Assembly: GCA_018266375.1 (NCBI GenBank) | Contig: JAFEAO010000004.1 | Span: forward strand, 1 to 64,000 | Reading direction: 5' to 3' | Length of the DNA: 64,000 bases | DNA from: Bdellovibrionales bacterium | Lineage (GTDB): Bacteria > Bdellovibrionota > UBA1018 > CAIMNF01 | Shown: positions 37,481-47,625 of the stretch, piece by piece | Numbering within the stretch: position 1 is the first letter of the stretch | Layout of the letters: every line of letters begins with the position of its first letter | The notes under the pieces: generated by a model | Told to the model about the DNA's origin: nothing | Database searches by the model: none | The model's input: the letters and a program-made list of their open reading frames with translations, nothing else | Position numbers and translations under genes: made by a program

Positions 37481-38605
37481 GTGCCCAAGACTCAACGATT
37501 CATATTTATTTGCGTCCTCCTGACACTTTTGGGGTCGGAAGGCGCCCAGGCGCTTCAAACCTTTACTGAGGTTACTGAGCAGGACCTTCCGCTCCGACGG
37601 CAGACGCCCCTCTATCTTCATCATCAATTGGGCAACGTGAAGGTGCAAGGTTGGGTGCAGGATCGGGTGCGGGTGGGCATCACCAAACGTATGTTGGCCG
37701 AGACCAACGAAGAAGCGCAGAAGGAATTCAACAAGCTCGCGCTGGTGAGCCTCGAAACCCCGAAATCATTTGAGATCCGCATCGGTAAAAATCGTGGCGC
37801 GGATATCGTGACCAAACTCCGCGAAGAAAAGACCGGACCCGTGACCGTCGATCTGGATATTCGAGCGCCGTATCAGTCTGACCTCACCGTGGTGCTCGGG
37901 GACAAGCGCGATTTGGAGCTTTCGCAGTGGCGTGGGTCCCTCACGATGAACGGAAAAGACGCTGCGGTAAAGCTCTCCAAGCTCACGCTTCAAAAACCGG
38001 TTCACGTCAATTGCCAGGAATGTTCGATCGAAGTTTCAGACTCCAAAATATCGGGGCATTTGTTTTCGGCAGGCAAACCTGTGTCGCTCAATGATGTGGA
38101 AGCCGTAAAAGACCTGTCGATCGACAGCGCCGAGGGCGAGACGCGCCTCGAAAACACGCGGGGCCGGATCGAAGTGCACAGCACCTCGGGCCGGTTGAAC
38201 AGCGGCAATCACACGGGCACGCTCTCTTTTCAAAGTAAGGACGGGGGAATGTTCGCGACCGGGCTCAAAGGTAATCTAGAGGCGCAAACTCAAACGGGTC
38301 AGCTGATGGCCGAGGCCGACGTCGTGGATTCGTATTTGCAACTCGATAATCAGAAGGGCGACGTCCAGGTTTCGCTGGCGTCGAAGTTCGAAGGCAACCT
38401 CGATTTATTCAGCCTGCGCGGCGAAGTCGTCGTGCAATTCGCGACGCAGCTCAATCCGAAGCTTGCGAGCGAATCGTACGGTCCGACGTCGCCGGGACGA
38501 ATGGACGGCTACATCGGCACCAAGAACAATATCAACGTTCACGCCTACACCAAAGAAGGCGGAGTGCGGATCCTGCGTAAAGTTCCGCGCGGAGGCGGCG
38601 GATGA
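37481..38605 (+). CDS. Exported DUF4097-like beta-helix protein
   Basis: 374 residues from GTG, with signal peptide FIFICVLLTLLGSEGAQA. The rest is a regular series of short beta segments (LYLHHQLGNVKVQGW, VNCQECSIEVSDSKISG, IEVHSTSGRLNSGNHTG) typical of DUF4097/putative adhesin domains. The gene is first in a run with the GT9, waaA and flavoprotein-like genes, spacing 13 nt to the next, so an envelope role is likely. The last residues are Gly-rich. Confidence 0.7.
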   Translation: MPKTQRFIFICVLLTLLGSEGAQALQTFTEVTEQDLPLRRQTPLYLHHQLGNVKVQGWVQDRVRVGITKRMLAETNEEAQKEFNKLALVSLETPKSFEIRIGKNRGADIVTKLREEKTGPVTVDLDIRAPYQSDLTVVLGDKRDLELSQWRGSLTMNGKDAAVKLSKLTLQKPVHVNCQECSIEVSDSKISGHLFSAGKPVSLNDVEAVKDLSIDSAEGETRLENTRGRIEVHSTSGRLNSGNHTGTLSFQSKDGGMFATGLKGNLEAQTQTGQLMAEADVVDSYLQLDNQKGDVQVSLASKFEGNLDLFSLRGEVVVQFATQLNPKLASESYGPTSPGRMDGYIGTKNNINVHAYTKEGGVRILRKVPRGGGG

Positions 38606-38618
38606 AGGGCAGATTTGA

Positions 38619-39737
38619 GTGAAAGCACCCACCAAGACCGTACTTGTTCTGCGGCTCTCGTCAATGGGCGATTTGATTTTGAGCACGGCGTTTCTTGAAA
38701 ACCTGCCTCCGGGCGTGGGCGTGGACTGGGTGGTGAACGATAAGTTTGCGTTCATTCTCGAAGGTCATCCGCGCATCCGTAAGCTGTATTTGTATCGCAA
38801 GGAAACCGGGCTCGGCGGCTGGATCAAGCTCATGCGCGAGCTTGCCCGCAGCCACTACGACGCGCGCGTGGATTTGCATGTCACGCTCAGAAGCTTTGTC
38901 GCAAGGGTGATCTTCTTTTTTGCGGGCAAGCCGATGCGACGGATCTCCAAGCAACGCCTGCGGGGAGCGGCGTATTTTTTGTTCAAGCGTTTAGTGCCGC
39001 GAGCCCTGCGGCCGACGCCGTATTGGAAGCGATTTTCGGAAATGGGCCTGCGGACAACGCGCAAGCTCGGGATCCCGGCTCCGGTGAGCGATCACGGTAC
39101 TTTGCATCCGCCGCGCTACCCTTTGGATGTGGAGCCGGAAGAGGCAGCGGGCGTGCTTGCCGAATACCAGCTGGAGCCGAAAAAATTTATCGCTGTGATG
39201 CCGGCTTCGCGTTGGAAATCAAAAGAGTGGGGTGCCGAACGCTATCTTCGTGCGCTTCAAGTCGTACGCATGTCCAATCCGACACTAGCTGAATTTCCGA
39301 TCCTCGTGATGGGCCGCGAAGCCGACAAAGCCTCGCGCGATTTGCTTGATCTCTTAAAGAACAACCGCATCCGGTCGCGCTCATGCCTGACCGAAGAAGA
39401 ATTCCGTATCACCGGATTTTTGCTTCAGCAGTCGCTCGTGTATTTTGGCGGCGACACGGGGCTTGCGCACCTGGCGGAGGCCGTGGGCACACCTGCGGTG
39501 ATGGTGTTTGGCCCGACTCTGCCGGATGTGGGCTTTGGCCCGTGGCGCGGGCAAAGTCGCGCGATCAAAACGTCGGTACTGTGCGCGCCTTGCTCCAAAG
39601 ACGGCCGCCCTTGCTATCGCGTGGGTCAGCCTTACGAATGTTTCAAGCGCATCACTCCCGAGACCGCCGCGAGTGAGCTCGCAAAAGCGCTTCAAGGTTA
39701 TCCCGGCGTGATTAAACCGGCTGAGGTCAAACGATGA
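38619..39737 (+). CDS. Glycosyltransferase family 9 (heptosyltransferase-like)
   Basis: 372 residues from GTG. VLVLRLSSMGDLILSTAFLENLP at the N terminus (in part), MPASRWKSKEWGAERY in the middle and FGGDTGLAHLAEAVGTPAVMVFGPT in the C-terminal Rossmann domain are GT9 motifs that bind ADP-heptose or a similar donor. It adds a sugar to the lipid A-core. The adjacent Kdo transferase supports an inner-core role; WaaC versus WaaF cannot be told. Confidence 0.88.
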   Translation: MKAPTKTVLVLRLSSMGDLILSTAFLENLPPGVGVDWVVNDKFAFILEGHPRIRKLYLYRKETGLGGWIKLMRELARSHYDARVDLHVTLRSFVARVIFFFAGKPMRRISKQRLRGAAYFLFKRLVPRALRPTPYWKRFSEMGLRTTRKLGIPAPVSDHGTLHPPRYPLDVEPEEAAGVLAEYQLEPKKFIAVMPASRWKSKEWGAERYLRALQVVRMSNPTLAEFPILVMGREADKASRDLLDLLKNNRIRSRSCLTEEEFRITGFLLQQSLVYFGGDTGLAHLAEAVGTPAVMVFGPTLPDVGFGPWRGQSRAIKTSVLCAPCSKDGRPCYRVGQPYECFKRITPETAASELAKALQGYPGVIKPAEVKR

Positions 39738-39783
39738 GCCGCTCGGTGAACGTTTCGCGCCTGGCGTCGCGGAGTCTGGGAGC

Positions 39784-41010
39784 ATGCGAGTGAGGCTTTA
39801 CTATTGGCTCTTCGATTTTCTTACCTCCAGTCTCTTCGCACGTATCTTCGGCCGCTTTTACGGTCTTAGGTCTGAACGCGTCCGCGCGTTTCAAGTTCCA
39901 ATCGGGATCGAGGACGGCCCGGAGCTCGGTGATTCGATTTGGTTTCATGCCGCAAGCGTCGGCGAACTCGAGATGTTGATGCCGATCTTGGAGCGCGGCC
40001 TGGAACTGGGTCTCGCCTGTTCGGTGAGCGCGTTTTCGGATTCGGCGCTTCTCTGGATCAACCGCCTGCGCGCGCATAAACAAGCCGGCAATCTCAGATA
40101 CATCGGCCTCTCTCCGCGCGATCGTGATTGGAAGCCGCTGTGGAAAGAACTGCGTGTGAAACGCCTGTGGATCGCCAAATATGATTTCTGGCCCGGAATG
40201 TGGGAAGCCGCGGCCGAACTTGGAATCGAAGTCATGGTCATCAATGCGCGCTACCGTCCGTCGCTTGCGCGTCTGCAGCAGTTCATGAAGCTGCTCGGTG
40301 TGAAACCCCCGATACTGGGATTTTATTGTTCGAACTCCGAAATGATCGAGCCGCTAAAAAAACATTTTCCGTTTGCGCGCGTGACGCCCGCTCCAGACCC
40401 GCGTCGGGTGCGCATTCGCGAACGCGCCGAAAACATGAACCCGCAAGCCGAGCGGATTAAAGATAAGATCGCGACACTCCCGCGTCCGATCGGGATCGTC
40501 GGCAGTGCCTGGGCGAGCGACCTTGAGATGATTTCGTGCCTGACGGAGACGCTTGTGCGAGGATCGATCGTCGTGTTTCCGCACTCGTTTGAAACCAAAA
40601 ACTTAAAGCAGGTCAAAGCCGCTCTTACCGAAGTCGCGCGAGCGCATCCCGTGCAAACGATGATGATCGAAGAAAAGGGCGTGCTGCTCGAGTGTTATTC
40701 GGCCGCAAGCTACGTCTGGGTGGGCGGGGGATTCGGGCATGGAATTCACTCGACGCTCGAGCCCGCGTTTTACGGCTTGCCGCTGGTCGCGGGTTCGGTC
40801 AACGCCGAGAAGTTCGATGAGATTTCGGAGCTGGTGCGGGCCAAACAGTTGACTCTCTGTGAGGAAGAAGCGGACGTGACACGCTGGTTCCGGGACAATC
40901 CGTCGCCCAAGCCTGCGGGAAAGCCGCTCATTCCATTTCCGACGCAAAAAGAATTCGTGATCTGGGTCGATCCCTTGCTCGTGACTCAAAGCGGGAATAA
41001 ACTAGGCTAA
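39784..41010 (+). CDS. waaA: 3-deoxy-D-manno-octulosonic acid transferase
   Basis: Transfers Kdo from CMP-Kdo to lipid IVA. 408 residues: a membrane-associated N terminus, IWFHAASVGELEMLMPIL (acceptor-side motif with the catalytic Glu), GSAWASDLEM, and VGGGFGHGIHSTLEPAFYGLPLVAG, where GGGFG and HSTLEPA are hallmarks. Follows the GT9 gene and is 2 nt before the next gene, so operonic. Confidence 0.92.
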   Translation: MRVRLYYWLFDFLTSSLFARIFGRFYGLRSERVRAFQVPIGIEDGPELGDSIWFHAASVGELEMLMPILERGLELGLACSVSAFSDSALLWINRLRAHKQAGNLRYIGLSPRDRDWKPLWKELRVKRLWIAKYDFWPGMWEAAAELGIEVMVINARYRPSLARLQQFMKLLGVKPPILGFYCSNSEMIEPLKKHFPFARVTPAPDPRRVRIRERAENMNPQAERIKDKIATLPRPIGIVGSAWASDLEMISCLTETLVRGSIVVFPHSFETKNLKQVKAALTEVARAHPVQTMMIEEKGVLLECYSAASYVWVGGGFGHGIHSTLEPAFYGLPLVAGSVNAEKFDEISELVRAKQLTLCEEEADVTRWFRDNPSPKPAGKPLIPFPTQKEFVIWVDPLLVTQSGNKLG

Positions 41011-41012
41011 CA

Positions 41013-42257
41013 ATGAAAAAGCTCCATTCGCGGTACGATTTCGTGTTTTTCGGTGAACACCCGGCAGCCCTTTGGGGCACGGTGTGCGCGCTCGATGCGG
41101 GCTTTCAAGTGCTCGTCGTTCCTTTTGGCGCCACGATCTCAAAGACGGTCGTTCCAAAGTTTGCGGCGGTGACGCTCGGCCTCGAAAAATCCAAGCAAAC
41201 GGACCCGATTCAGATTTTGACTCCGGATCGCCGCTTCCGAATCGGCGAGACACACGAGGATTGGAATGCCGAACATGAATTTTGTTTTTCCCGTCCGATC
41301 GACGGGATGATGGGTCCTCGCGCGGATATTCTCCGTGGGTTCGCGTATCTTTATCGCGGAGCGGAGACCGGCCCGTCGGTGAGTCAACCTTGGAGCGAAG
41401 TCGCCGGACGGGTATCGAACACCCAGTTCATCGCAAACTTCGGCTCCGATCTTAAAAAGAAATGTTTTGATCTCATCACAAAAAAAGGCGGGACGGTCCT
41501 GGCCGAGCAAAGCCTCGCTCAGATCTTTGTCGAGCGTAAAAAACTCATCGGCGTACAACTGCATGCGCACTCGGACGTCATCCCGGTCGACCAGGGGATT
41601 TTTTCGGCTCCCATTCAGCTTTTGCAGCCGCTTTTGAACGTCGACGGACGCAATGAGATTTTAAAACTGAAGTCTCGTCCGCTCAGTTGGCGCTTTGAAA
41701 TCCAGGTGCAGGTCAACGAGGGCGCGCTTCCGCCGGGTCTCACCACGCGCATGATCTATGTGCAAAAAGACGCGCCGATCGTCGATATTCTCCACCTCGT
41801 CAACGAAGGGAAGCCCGGCCGCTTCCGCCTCAGAGTAGATCTTCCGTTTGATGATGCATCGCTCAAACGCAGCGAACAGCGTAAGATCGCGCAGCGCTTG
41901 GTGCGCCTCATGTCCGAGCTCATTCCGGATTTCTCCTACAACGTGAGCCAAGTCGTGCCCGAGATTCGCGATCCGGAACACACCGAGCGTGATGAACTCC
42001 CGAAACTTTATCCCTTCCACACGCTCGAAGAGATTCCGTTGGGTCTTCTCACTTATGGTGTTCCGGGAGTGGGTTGGAAGACGCCGATCCAAGGATTGAG
42101 CCTCGCGGGCGATGAAACTGAGCCCGCACTCGGCGAGTGGGGTGCGTACCGATCGATTCAGTCAATTTTCCAGAACTGGTTAAAACGTGCTGAAAAGACT
42201 GAACAACCGAAGCGGAAGCCTCTCGTGGATTTAATAGCGCAGTCTGTCAAAATTTAA
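41013..42257 (+). CDS. Flavoprotein-like oxidoreductase, unknown
   Basis: 414 residues. The N terminus YDFVFFGEHPAALWGTVCALDAGFQVLVV is a Rossmann-like dinucleotide fold in which the usual GxGxxG is GEHPAA. The C-terminal YGVPGVGWKTPIQGLSLAGDETEPALGEWGAYRSI recalls phytoene-desaturase or amine-oxidase FAD domains (in particular LSLAGDE). The degenerate glycine motif may mean FAD is lost. It sits 2 nt after waaA, so an envelope-related job is plausible. Confidence 0.55.
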   Translation: MKKLHSRYDFVFFGEHPAALWGTVCALDAGFQVLVVPFGATISKTVVPKFAAVTLGLEKSKQTDPIQILTPDRRFRIGETHEDWNAEHEFCFSRPIDGMMGPRADILRGFAYLYRGAETGPSVSQPWSEVAGRVSNTQFIANFGSDLKKKCFDLITKKGGTVLAEQSLAQIFVERKKLIGVQLHAHSDVIPVDQGIFSAPIQLLQPLLNVDGRNEILKLKSRPLSWRFEIQVQVNEGALPPGLTTRMIYVQKDAPIVDILHLVNEGKPGRFRLRVDLPFDDASLKRSEQRKIAQRLVRLMSELIPDFSYNVSQVVPEIRDPEHTERDELPKLYPFHTLEEIPLGLLTYGVPGVGWKTPIQGLSLAGDETEPALGEWGAYRSIQSIFQNWLKRAEKTEQPKRKPLVDLIAQSVKI

Positions 42258-42329
42258 GTTGCAAAACATAACGCACCTCGATAAGACTCGTTCCTGAGAT
42301 TTTAGGGGAAGAGATTTGTGAGAGGGTAT

Positions 42330-43454
42330 ATGTCGACTTCAATTTTTAAACGTTTATCTGCCGTACTTAGTGTTGCGTTGATCGTCGCGGGCTCATCGAG
42401 CCGTGCTGACGTGGCTGACGAGGGTTGGGGCGACATGGGTTACTCGAAGGCTTCGGCCGAGGTTGAGGCAATTCCATCGTCGATCGATGGCGACAAAGTC
42501 GAGCCCTCTCCGGAAGCGCTTCGCGCGAATTCGGTCACGACCACGCAGTCGAGTGCGGAGAGCGGCGAACAAGTGATCGCATCGGAAGAGTCTGCGGCTC
42601 CGGTTGTGGACAATGATGTCGTCGACAACGGCGCCCGTCCGCTCGATCGCGATAACGAAGCCGCGGCTCGGGCTGAAACTCAGGCCAAAGCGGATGCCCG
42701 CGCGAAAGAATTGAACTCTAAAAAAATTGCTTCAAAACCGGCCAAAAACCCGGCGACGGGTCGAAATGAGCCACGGAGCTTCGGCAACATCTCGACCGCG
42801 CGCAATACTTACGGCGTCGAAACCGAAGAAAATCCGGGCGTACAATTTTATGTGTCTCCGTTTGGTGGCGTGACTTCGGTCATGGGTAACACCACGGTCG
42901 ATGTGAATCCAAAGTACGCTCTCGGTGCGCAAGCAGGCCTGCTTTTGACTTCAAATTTTCTTTTGAACTTGGGGTTCACCTACTCCGAACAGAGTTTGTC
43001 CGCTCCACGGATTAACAATACGAGGGGCACGATCCCGGCGACTCAGGACGTATTCGGCCTGAAGTCGAGCCACATCGAAGCCGGCGGCCGCTTGTTTTTC
43101 TTGGGGCGTGAGGCTCGCATCCGTCCGTTCTTCGGCGGTGGCTTCGGCTGGGCCAAGAACTACGTGAATTACAACACTGCAAATCTTCAGGCGCTTGGCT
43201 ATCAACCGCAGTATGTCCAAGACTACACGTTGAGCCAGTTCGATGGTTTCGGTGAGCTTGGAGCAGAAGTCGCAATCACTCGCGCCATCGTCGCCACTGC
43301 GTCTTTCCGTCTCCGTGGCGTCTTGGGCGTGTCGACTTCGGCTGACGATGCGGCATCTGCCGTAAACTACGATACGGCCAAAATTGCTGCAGGCAGCTCT
43401 TTAAGTCGTAGCGCGTCGTACACCGTCGGCGCCGGCGTCGGAATTTACTTCTGA
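42330..43454 (+). CDS. Outer-membrane beta-barrel protein with long acidic N-terminal linker
   Basis: 374 residues from the ATG at 42330, preceded by GAGAGGG. Signal peptide ends SSSRA. Residues about 25-165 are a low-complexity Glu/Asp/Ala/Lys linker; about 170-374 form an OmpA/OprF-type 8-strand-like barrel (FYVSPFGGVTSVMG, LLNLGFTYSEQ, IEAGGRLFFLG, GFGELGAEVAI) with the final strand ending VGIYF, a good Bam signal. Monocistronic. Confidence 0.8.
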   Translation: MSTSIFKRLSAVLSVALIVAGSSSRADVADEGWGDMGYSKASAEVEAIPSSIDGDKVEPSPEALRANSVTTTQSSAESGEQVIASEESAAPVVDNDVVDNGARPLDRDNEAAARAETQAKADARAKELNSKKIASKPAKNPATGRNEPRSFGNISTARNTYGVETEENPGVQFYVSPFGGVTSVMGNTTVDVNPKYALGAQAGLLLTSNFLLNLGFTYSEQSLSAPRINNTRGTIPATQDVFGLKSSHIEAGGRLFFLGREARIRPFFGGGFGWAKNYVNYNTANLQALGYQPQYVQDYTLSQFDGFGELGAEVAITRAIVATASFRLRGVLGVSTSADDAASAVNYDTAKIAAGSSLSRSASYTVGAGVGIYF

Positions 43455-43505
43455 GTCCGCCAATCTAGAGTGGTGAATTCGAGTTTTATTCCCTAAAATG
43501 AGGGA

Positions 43506-45719
43506 ATGAAACACTTCGAGCTGAACATCCGTGCCGACAAGATCGGCATTCTGTACTTCGACCTTCAAAACGAGAAAGTAAATAAGTTCAACCGCGAGGT
43601 CATGGCCGAGTTTGAAGCTCTGATCAAGACCTTGAAGTCACGCGGGGCCGAGCGTACGCCGTCGGGCGAGCCGGTGATCGAAGCGCTGATTATGTTCTCG
43701 AAGAAGCCCAACAACTTTATCGCGGGCGCCGACATCAATCTCATTCAAAGCGCAAAGACCGCGGAAGCAGCGACCGAACTCGCGCGTGCCGGACAAAATT
43801 TAATCAATCACTGGGAAGACCTCCCGTTTCCGCGCATCATGGCCATCAACGGCTCCTGCATGGGCGGCGGCTGCGAACTTTCGCTCGCATCTACGGCGAT
43901 TGTTTTGTCGGATGATCCTTCGGCGCGTATCGGGTTGCCGGAGACCTTGCTTGGAATCATTCCAGGCATGGGTGGCTGCGTGCGAATGCCTTGGAAAGTC
44001 GGCATCGCGACCGCGCTCGAGCTTATTCTCGCGGGTAAGACGCTGACTGGACCGAAAGCCGAGAAAGCTGGCCTCGCCGACGCGTGTCTCCCGAAAGAAA
44101 ACTTTGAAGAAAACGTCATCCAGTGGGTTCAAAAAAATCTTGACCGCATGAAGCGCGGCGAGCGCATCGCACGCGAGCCAAAACTTGGCGGAATGGGTGG
44201 CGTCGCCGGCAAAGCGCTCGAGAGCCCGCTCATGCGCGGGATCGTTTTTAAGAAAGCGCGGACCGGCGTGATGGCGAAGACGAAGGGTCAGTACCCGGCG
44301 CCATTGAAGGCGATCGAAGTGATCCAAGAAATCGGGACGCACTATCAGGGCCGCTTGTACGGACTTGAACGCGACGAGGCTCTCATTACGGAAGCCGAAG
44401 GCTTTGGCAAAATGGCGGCGACCGATGTGTCCAAAAACTGCATCAAGCTTTTCTTCCTGACCGAAGGCGTGAAGAAAGCAACCGGTTTACCGGGCAACGC
44501 TCAAGTACCGACTAAAAAAATTCAGACGGCCGCGGTTTTGGGCGCGGGCGTGATGGGTGGGGGAATTTCGCAGCTCCTGGCTGACAAGGGGGTCGAAGTG
44601 CGCATGAAGGATATTCAAAACTCGGCGCTTGAACTCGGCGTGCACTCCGCGATGGTGCTCTTCAAGAAAGCGTATAAAAAACGCATCATCACCGAACGCC
44701 AGATGCAACAGCGTTTGAACCGCATCGCTCCGACCACGGATTTCGCCGGTTTTAAAACCGAAGAGTTCGTGATCGAAGCCGTCGTCGAAAAAATGGAGAT
44801 CAAGCAAAGTGTCCTCAAAGAGCTTGAAAATTACATCTCCGACGATTGCGTGGTCGCGACCAATACGTCGTCACTCTCGGTGTCGAAAATGCAATCGGCG
44901 ATGAAAAATCCTTCGCGTTTTGCCGGTATGCACTTTTTTAACCCGGTTCACAAGATGCCGCTCGTGGAAGTCATTCGCGGCGAAAAATCTTCGGATTTCG
45001 CGGTGTCTCAAGCGTTTCAATTCAGCAAGCAAATCGGTAAGTATCCGATCGTCGTCAAAGACAGCCCGGGCTTCCTGGTCAATCGCTTGCTCGGCCCTTA
45101 CTTGATCGAAGCCGCACACATGATGAAAGAAGGCGTGCGTATCGAAGAGATGGATCCGGCACTCCTCAAATTCGGCATGCCGATGGGTCCTGCAGAACTC
45201 ATCGACGAAGTGGGCTTGGACATTGGCGATAAAGTGTCGCACATCTTGAACGAAGGCTTCGGCGAACGCATGAAACCGGTCAATACATTCGAAAAACTCT
45301 TGGAGCTTAAACGTTTCGGCAAGAAGAGCGGGACGGGGTTTTATGTCTACTCCGGCAAAGACAAGAGCGAAAAGAAACTCGATCCGCAAGTTTACTCGAT
45401 CATGGGCGTGCAGCCCAAAGCGAATCTCATCCCGGCTGAAGAGATCGTCGATCGCGGTGTCCTCCAGATGGTCAACGAAGCCGCTCGCTGTCTCGAAGAG
45501 AAAGTCGTGGCCTCGCCGGATGATGTCGACCTCGGTATGGTGATGGGAACCGGCTTCCCTCCATTCCGCGGGGGTTTGCTCAAGTACGCCGACGATCGCG
45601 GATTGAACGAGATTATTGAACGCTTGAAAGAGCTGCAAGGCAAGTACGGCATGCGTTTCGAGCCATCGCAAGCGCTCTTGGACTACGCTCGGCGTGGCGG
45701 TTTCTACCCTAAGGCATAA
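43506..45719 (+). CDS. fadJ: Fatty acid oxidation multienzyme: enoyl-CoA hydratase/3-hydroxyacyl-CoA dehydrogenase
   Basis: 737 residues, alpha subunit of the beta-oxidation complex. Residues 1-190: crotonase fold with FIAGADINLI, INGSCMGGGCELSLA (oxyanion hole) and GLPETLLGIIPGMGG (catalytic Glu pair region). Residues about 335-515: NAD-binding AAVLGAGVMGGGISQLLADKGVEV and substrate-binding FFNPVHKMPLVEVI with catalytic His, then C-terminal helical domains. A FadA thiolase is not adjacent. FadB versus FadJ is not resolved by sequence reading. Confidence 0.92.
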   Translation: MKHFELNIRADKIGILYFDLQNEKVNKFNREVMAEFEALIKTLKSRGAERTPSGEPVIEALIMFSKKPNNFIAGADINLIQSAKTAEAATELARAGQNLINHWEDLPFPRIMAINGSCMGGGCELSLASTAIVLSDDPSARIGLPETLLGIIPGMGGCVRMPWKVGIATALELILAGKTLTGPKAEKAGLADACLPKENFEENVIQWVQKNLDRMKRGERIAREPKLGGMGGVAGKALESPLMRGIVFKKARTGVMAKTKGQYPAPLKAIEVIQEIGTHYQGRLYGLERDEALITEAEGFGKMAATDVSKNCIKLFFLTEGVKKATGLPGNAQVPTKKIQTAAVLGAGVMGGGISQLLADKGVEVRMKDIQNSALELGVHSAMVLFKKAYKKRIITERQMQQRLNRIAPTTDFAGFKTEEFVIEAVVEKMEIKQSVLKELENYISDDCVVATNTSSLSVSKMQSAMKNPSRFAGMHFFNPVHKMPLVEVIRGEKSSDFAVSQAFQFSKQIGKYPIVVKDSPGFLVNRLLGPYLIEAAHMMKEGVRIEEMDPALLKFGMPMGPAELIDEVGLDIGDKVSHILNEGFGERMKPVNTFEKLLELKRFGKKSGTGFYVYSGKDKSEKKLDPQVYSIMGVQPKANLIPAEEIVDRGVLQMVNEAARCLEEKVVASPDDVDLGMVMGTGFPPFRGGLLKYADDRGLNEIIERLKELQGKYGMRFEPSQALLDYARRGGFYPKA

Positions 45720-45722
45720 CTG

Positions 45723-47000
45723 ATGGTTCTAAGCTGGATCAAATGGGTCGCGAAACGTTACTTGAAATCAAAGCGGGATAGCCGTTTCTTGAGTTTGAGT
45801 ACCGGGCTTGCCACGGGCGGGATCGCCCTCGGTGTGGCCGCGATCATCATCGTGCTCTCCGTGATGAAGGGTTTCGAAAATCAGCTTCGCGAAAAACTCA
45901 TCGCAACCGATTTGCACGTGCTCATGACGCCGAAGGCGGAATTTCCGACTTTCCACATGGGCTACATCCAAAAATCCGAGCTCGATAAGCTACCGGTGAT
46001 CGCTTACATGAAAACATCACCGGATGTGGATTTGTATGCACCGATCTTGAGTACCGAAGTGGTTTTGCGTTCGGGTACCAAAGTCTCAGGCGTATTGGTG
46101 AAAGGCGTCGACGCTCCGAAGATGGAACGCGTCCGTCGCGCGCTCGTCGAGCAAGCGCTCCCGCAGATGCTCGTCGATCGCGATGGACCGGATGCGATGA
46201 GGTATCCCGGCGTATTTGTCGGGCGTGAACTCGCGTACGAGATGGGGCTCATCCCGGGCGACTTCGTCACGTTGATCAGTCCGTCCGTCATGGACGGGCC
46301 GTTTTCGAACATTCCGCGGATGAAGCGTTTTATTGTAGAAGGCATTTACAAGATGGGCGCGCCCGATCAGGAGTCGCACATCGTGTACATGGAGGTCGCC
46401 AACATGGAGAGCTACCTTCGCGAGAAGGGCGTGATCTCCTCGGTCGAAGTCTCGCTCAAGGACGCAAGTGATTCAAATTCTTGGTCCAGCAAGTATCGTA
46501 AAGAGCTCAAAGACGTGCCGGTCAAGATTCAGGACTGGAACGAGCTTAACGCAAACCTTTTCGCGTCGATGCGCCTGGAGCGGATTGCGATGTTCTTGAT
46601 CCTGATGTTTACGGTCATCGTCGCGAGTCTAAACATCGTGTCGACGCTCATGCTCATCGTGCAAGAGAAGTTGCAGGAGATCGCGATTCTCCGGACCGTG
46701 GGCGCCCGGAGCAAACACGTGCTCAGCATCTTCATGTACAAGGGCTTTTTGATGGGGACCTTGGGAGTGGGTTGGGGAACAGGCGTGGGCATCGTGGTGT
46801 GCGTGATCCTCCGCAAGTTCAACTTCATCAATTTGCCGGACGTTTATTACGATCGAACGATCCCGGTATCGTTTGACCCATTGTATTTTTTTGGCGTGCC
46901 GCTCGCGTCGTTTGCGATCGTGCTCATCGCTTCGTTTTTTCCCGCCCAAAGAGCCGCTGGACTTCAGCCGATTCAAGGCGTCCGCGAGGAGTTCTATTGA
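45723..47000 (+). CDS. lolC: Lipoprotein-releasing system membrane protein LolC/LolE
   Basis: 425 residues, four membrane helices. LATGGIALGVAAIIIVLSVMKGFENQLREKL near the N terminus (in part) is the LolC/E signature, followed by a large periplasmic domain and the FtsX-type C terminus with IVQEKLQEIAILRTVGA and FPAQRAAGLQPIQGVR. Extracts mature lipoproteins from the inner membrane with the LolD ATPase; lolD is not adjacent. Starts 3 nt after fadJ and its stop overlaps the ribE start. Confidence 0.9.
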   Translation: MVLSWIKWVAKRYLKSKRDSRFLSLSTGLATGGIALGVAAIIIVLSVMKGFENQLREKLIATDLHVLMTPKAEFPTFHMGYIQKSELDKLPVIAYMKTSPDVDLYAPILSTEVVLRSGTKVSGVLVKGVDAPKMERVRRALVEQALPQMLVDRDGPDAMRYPGVFVGRELAYEMGLIPGDFVTLISPSVMDGPFSNIPRMKRFIVEGIYKMGAPDQESHIVYMEVANMESYLREKGVISSVEVSLKDASDSNSWSSKYRKELKDVPVKIQDWNELNANLFASMRLERIAMFLILMFTVIVASLNIVSTLMLIVQEKLQEIAILRTVGARSKHVLSIFMYKGFLMGTLGVGWGTGVGIVVCVILRKFNFINLPDVYYDRTIPVSFDPLYFFGVPLASFAIVLIASFFPAQRAAGLQPIQGVREEFY

Positions 47001-47614
47001 TGTTTACGGGTATTATCCAAAAGGTAGCGACGGTCAAAGACATCGTCAAAACATCCGAGTCGAGTCTTGATCTCGTTCTCGACAACCCTTACGCATCGGT
47101 CGCGTCGTCGGATCCGATCGAGATGGGCGAGAGTATCGCGACGAGCGGGGTATGCCTCACGGTCACTCGCTTCTCGGCGTCGGAAATCCGCTTCAACGTG
47201 AGTCCGGAGACGGTTGCCCGCACCGGTATGGCTCGTCTCAAAAAAGGATCGAAAGTAAATCTCGAGCGCTCGCTCCGGATGGGCGATCGGTTGTCGGGTC
47301 ATTGGGTGCAAGGGCACGTCGATGGCGCTGCAAAGCTTGTTGAAGTCACGGAAGTTACCCAAGGCTATTATGATGTGACGATCGAGATTCAGGATCAGGA
47401 ACTTCTTCGTTATTGCGTAAAAAAAGGCTCGATTTCGGTTGAAGGGATTTCGTTGACCATCCACGATCTCAGTGCAAACCGCTTAAAATTCCAGATCATC
47501 CCGCACACCTGGGCCGAGACGGATTTGAGTGATTTAAAAAATGGCGATTTAGTCAACATTGAGGTAGACTTGGTCGCGAAATATATCGAACGATTTCAGA
47601 CCATTAAGGTCTAG
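47000..47614 (+). CDS. ribE: Riboflavin synthase alpha chain
   Basis: Dismutates two 6,7-dimethyl-8-ribityllumazine into riboflavin. 204 residues with two Lum-binding repeats: MFTGIIQKVATVK with GESIATSGVCLTVT, and MGDRLSGHWVQGHVDG with GSISVEGISLTI. The ATG at 47000 gives the canonical MFTGII start; it overlaps the lolC stop (TGATG). Confidence 0.96.
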   Translation: MFTGIIQKVATVKDIVKTSESSLDLVLDNPYASVASSDPIEMGESIATSGVCLTVTRFSASEIRFNVSPETVARTGMARLKKGSKVNLERSLRMGDRLSGHWVQGHVDGAAKLVEVTEVTQGYYDVTIEIQDQELLRYCVKKGSISVEGISLTIHDLSANRLKFQIIPHTWAETDLSDLKNGDLVNIEVDLVAKYIERFQTIKV

Positions 47615-47625
47615 ACAAAGAGTCC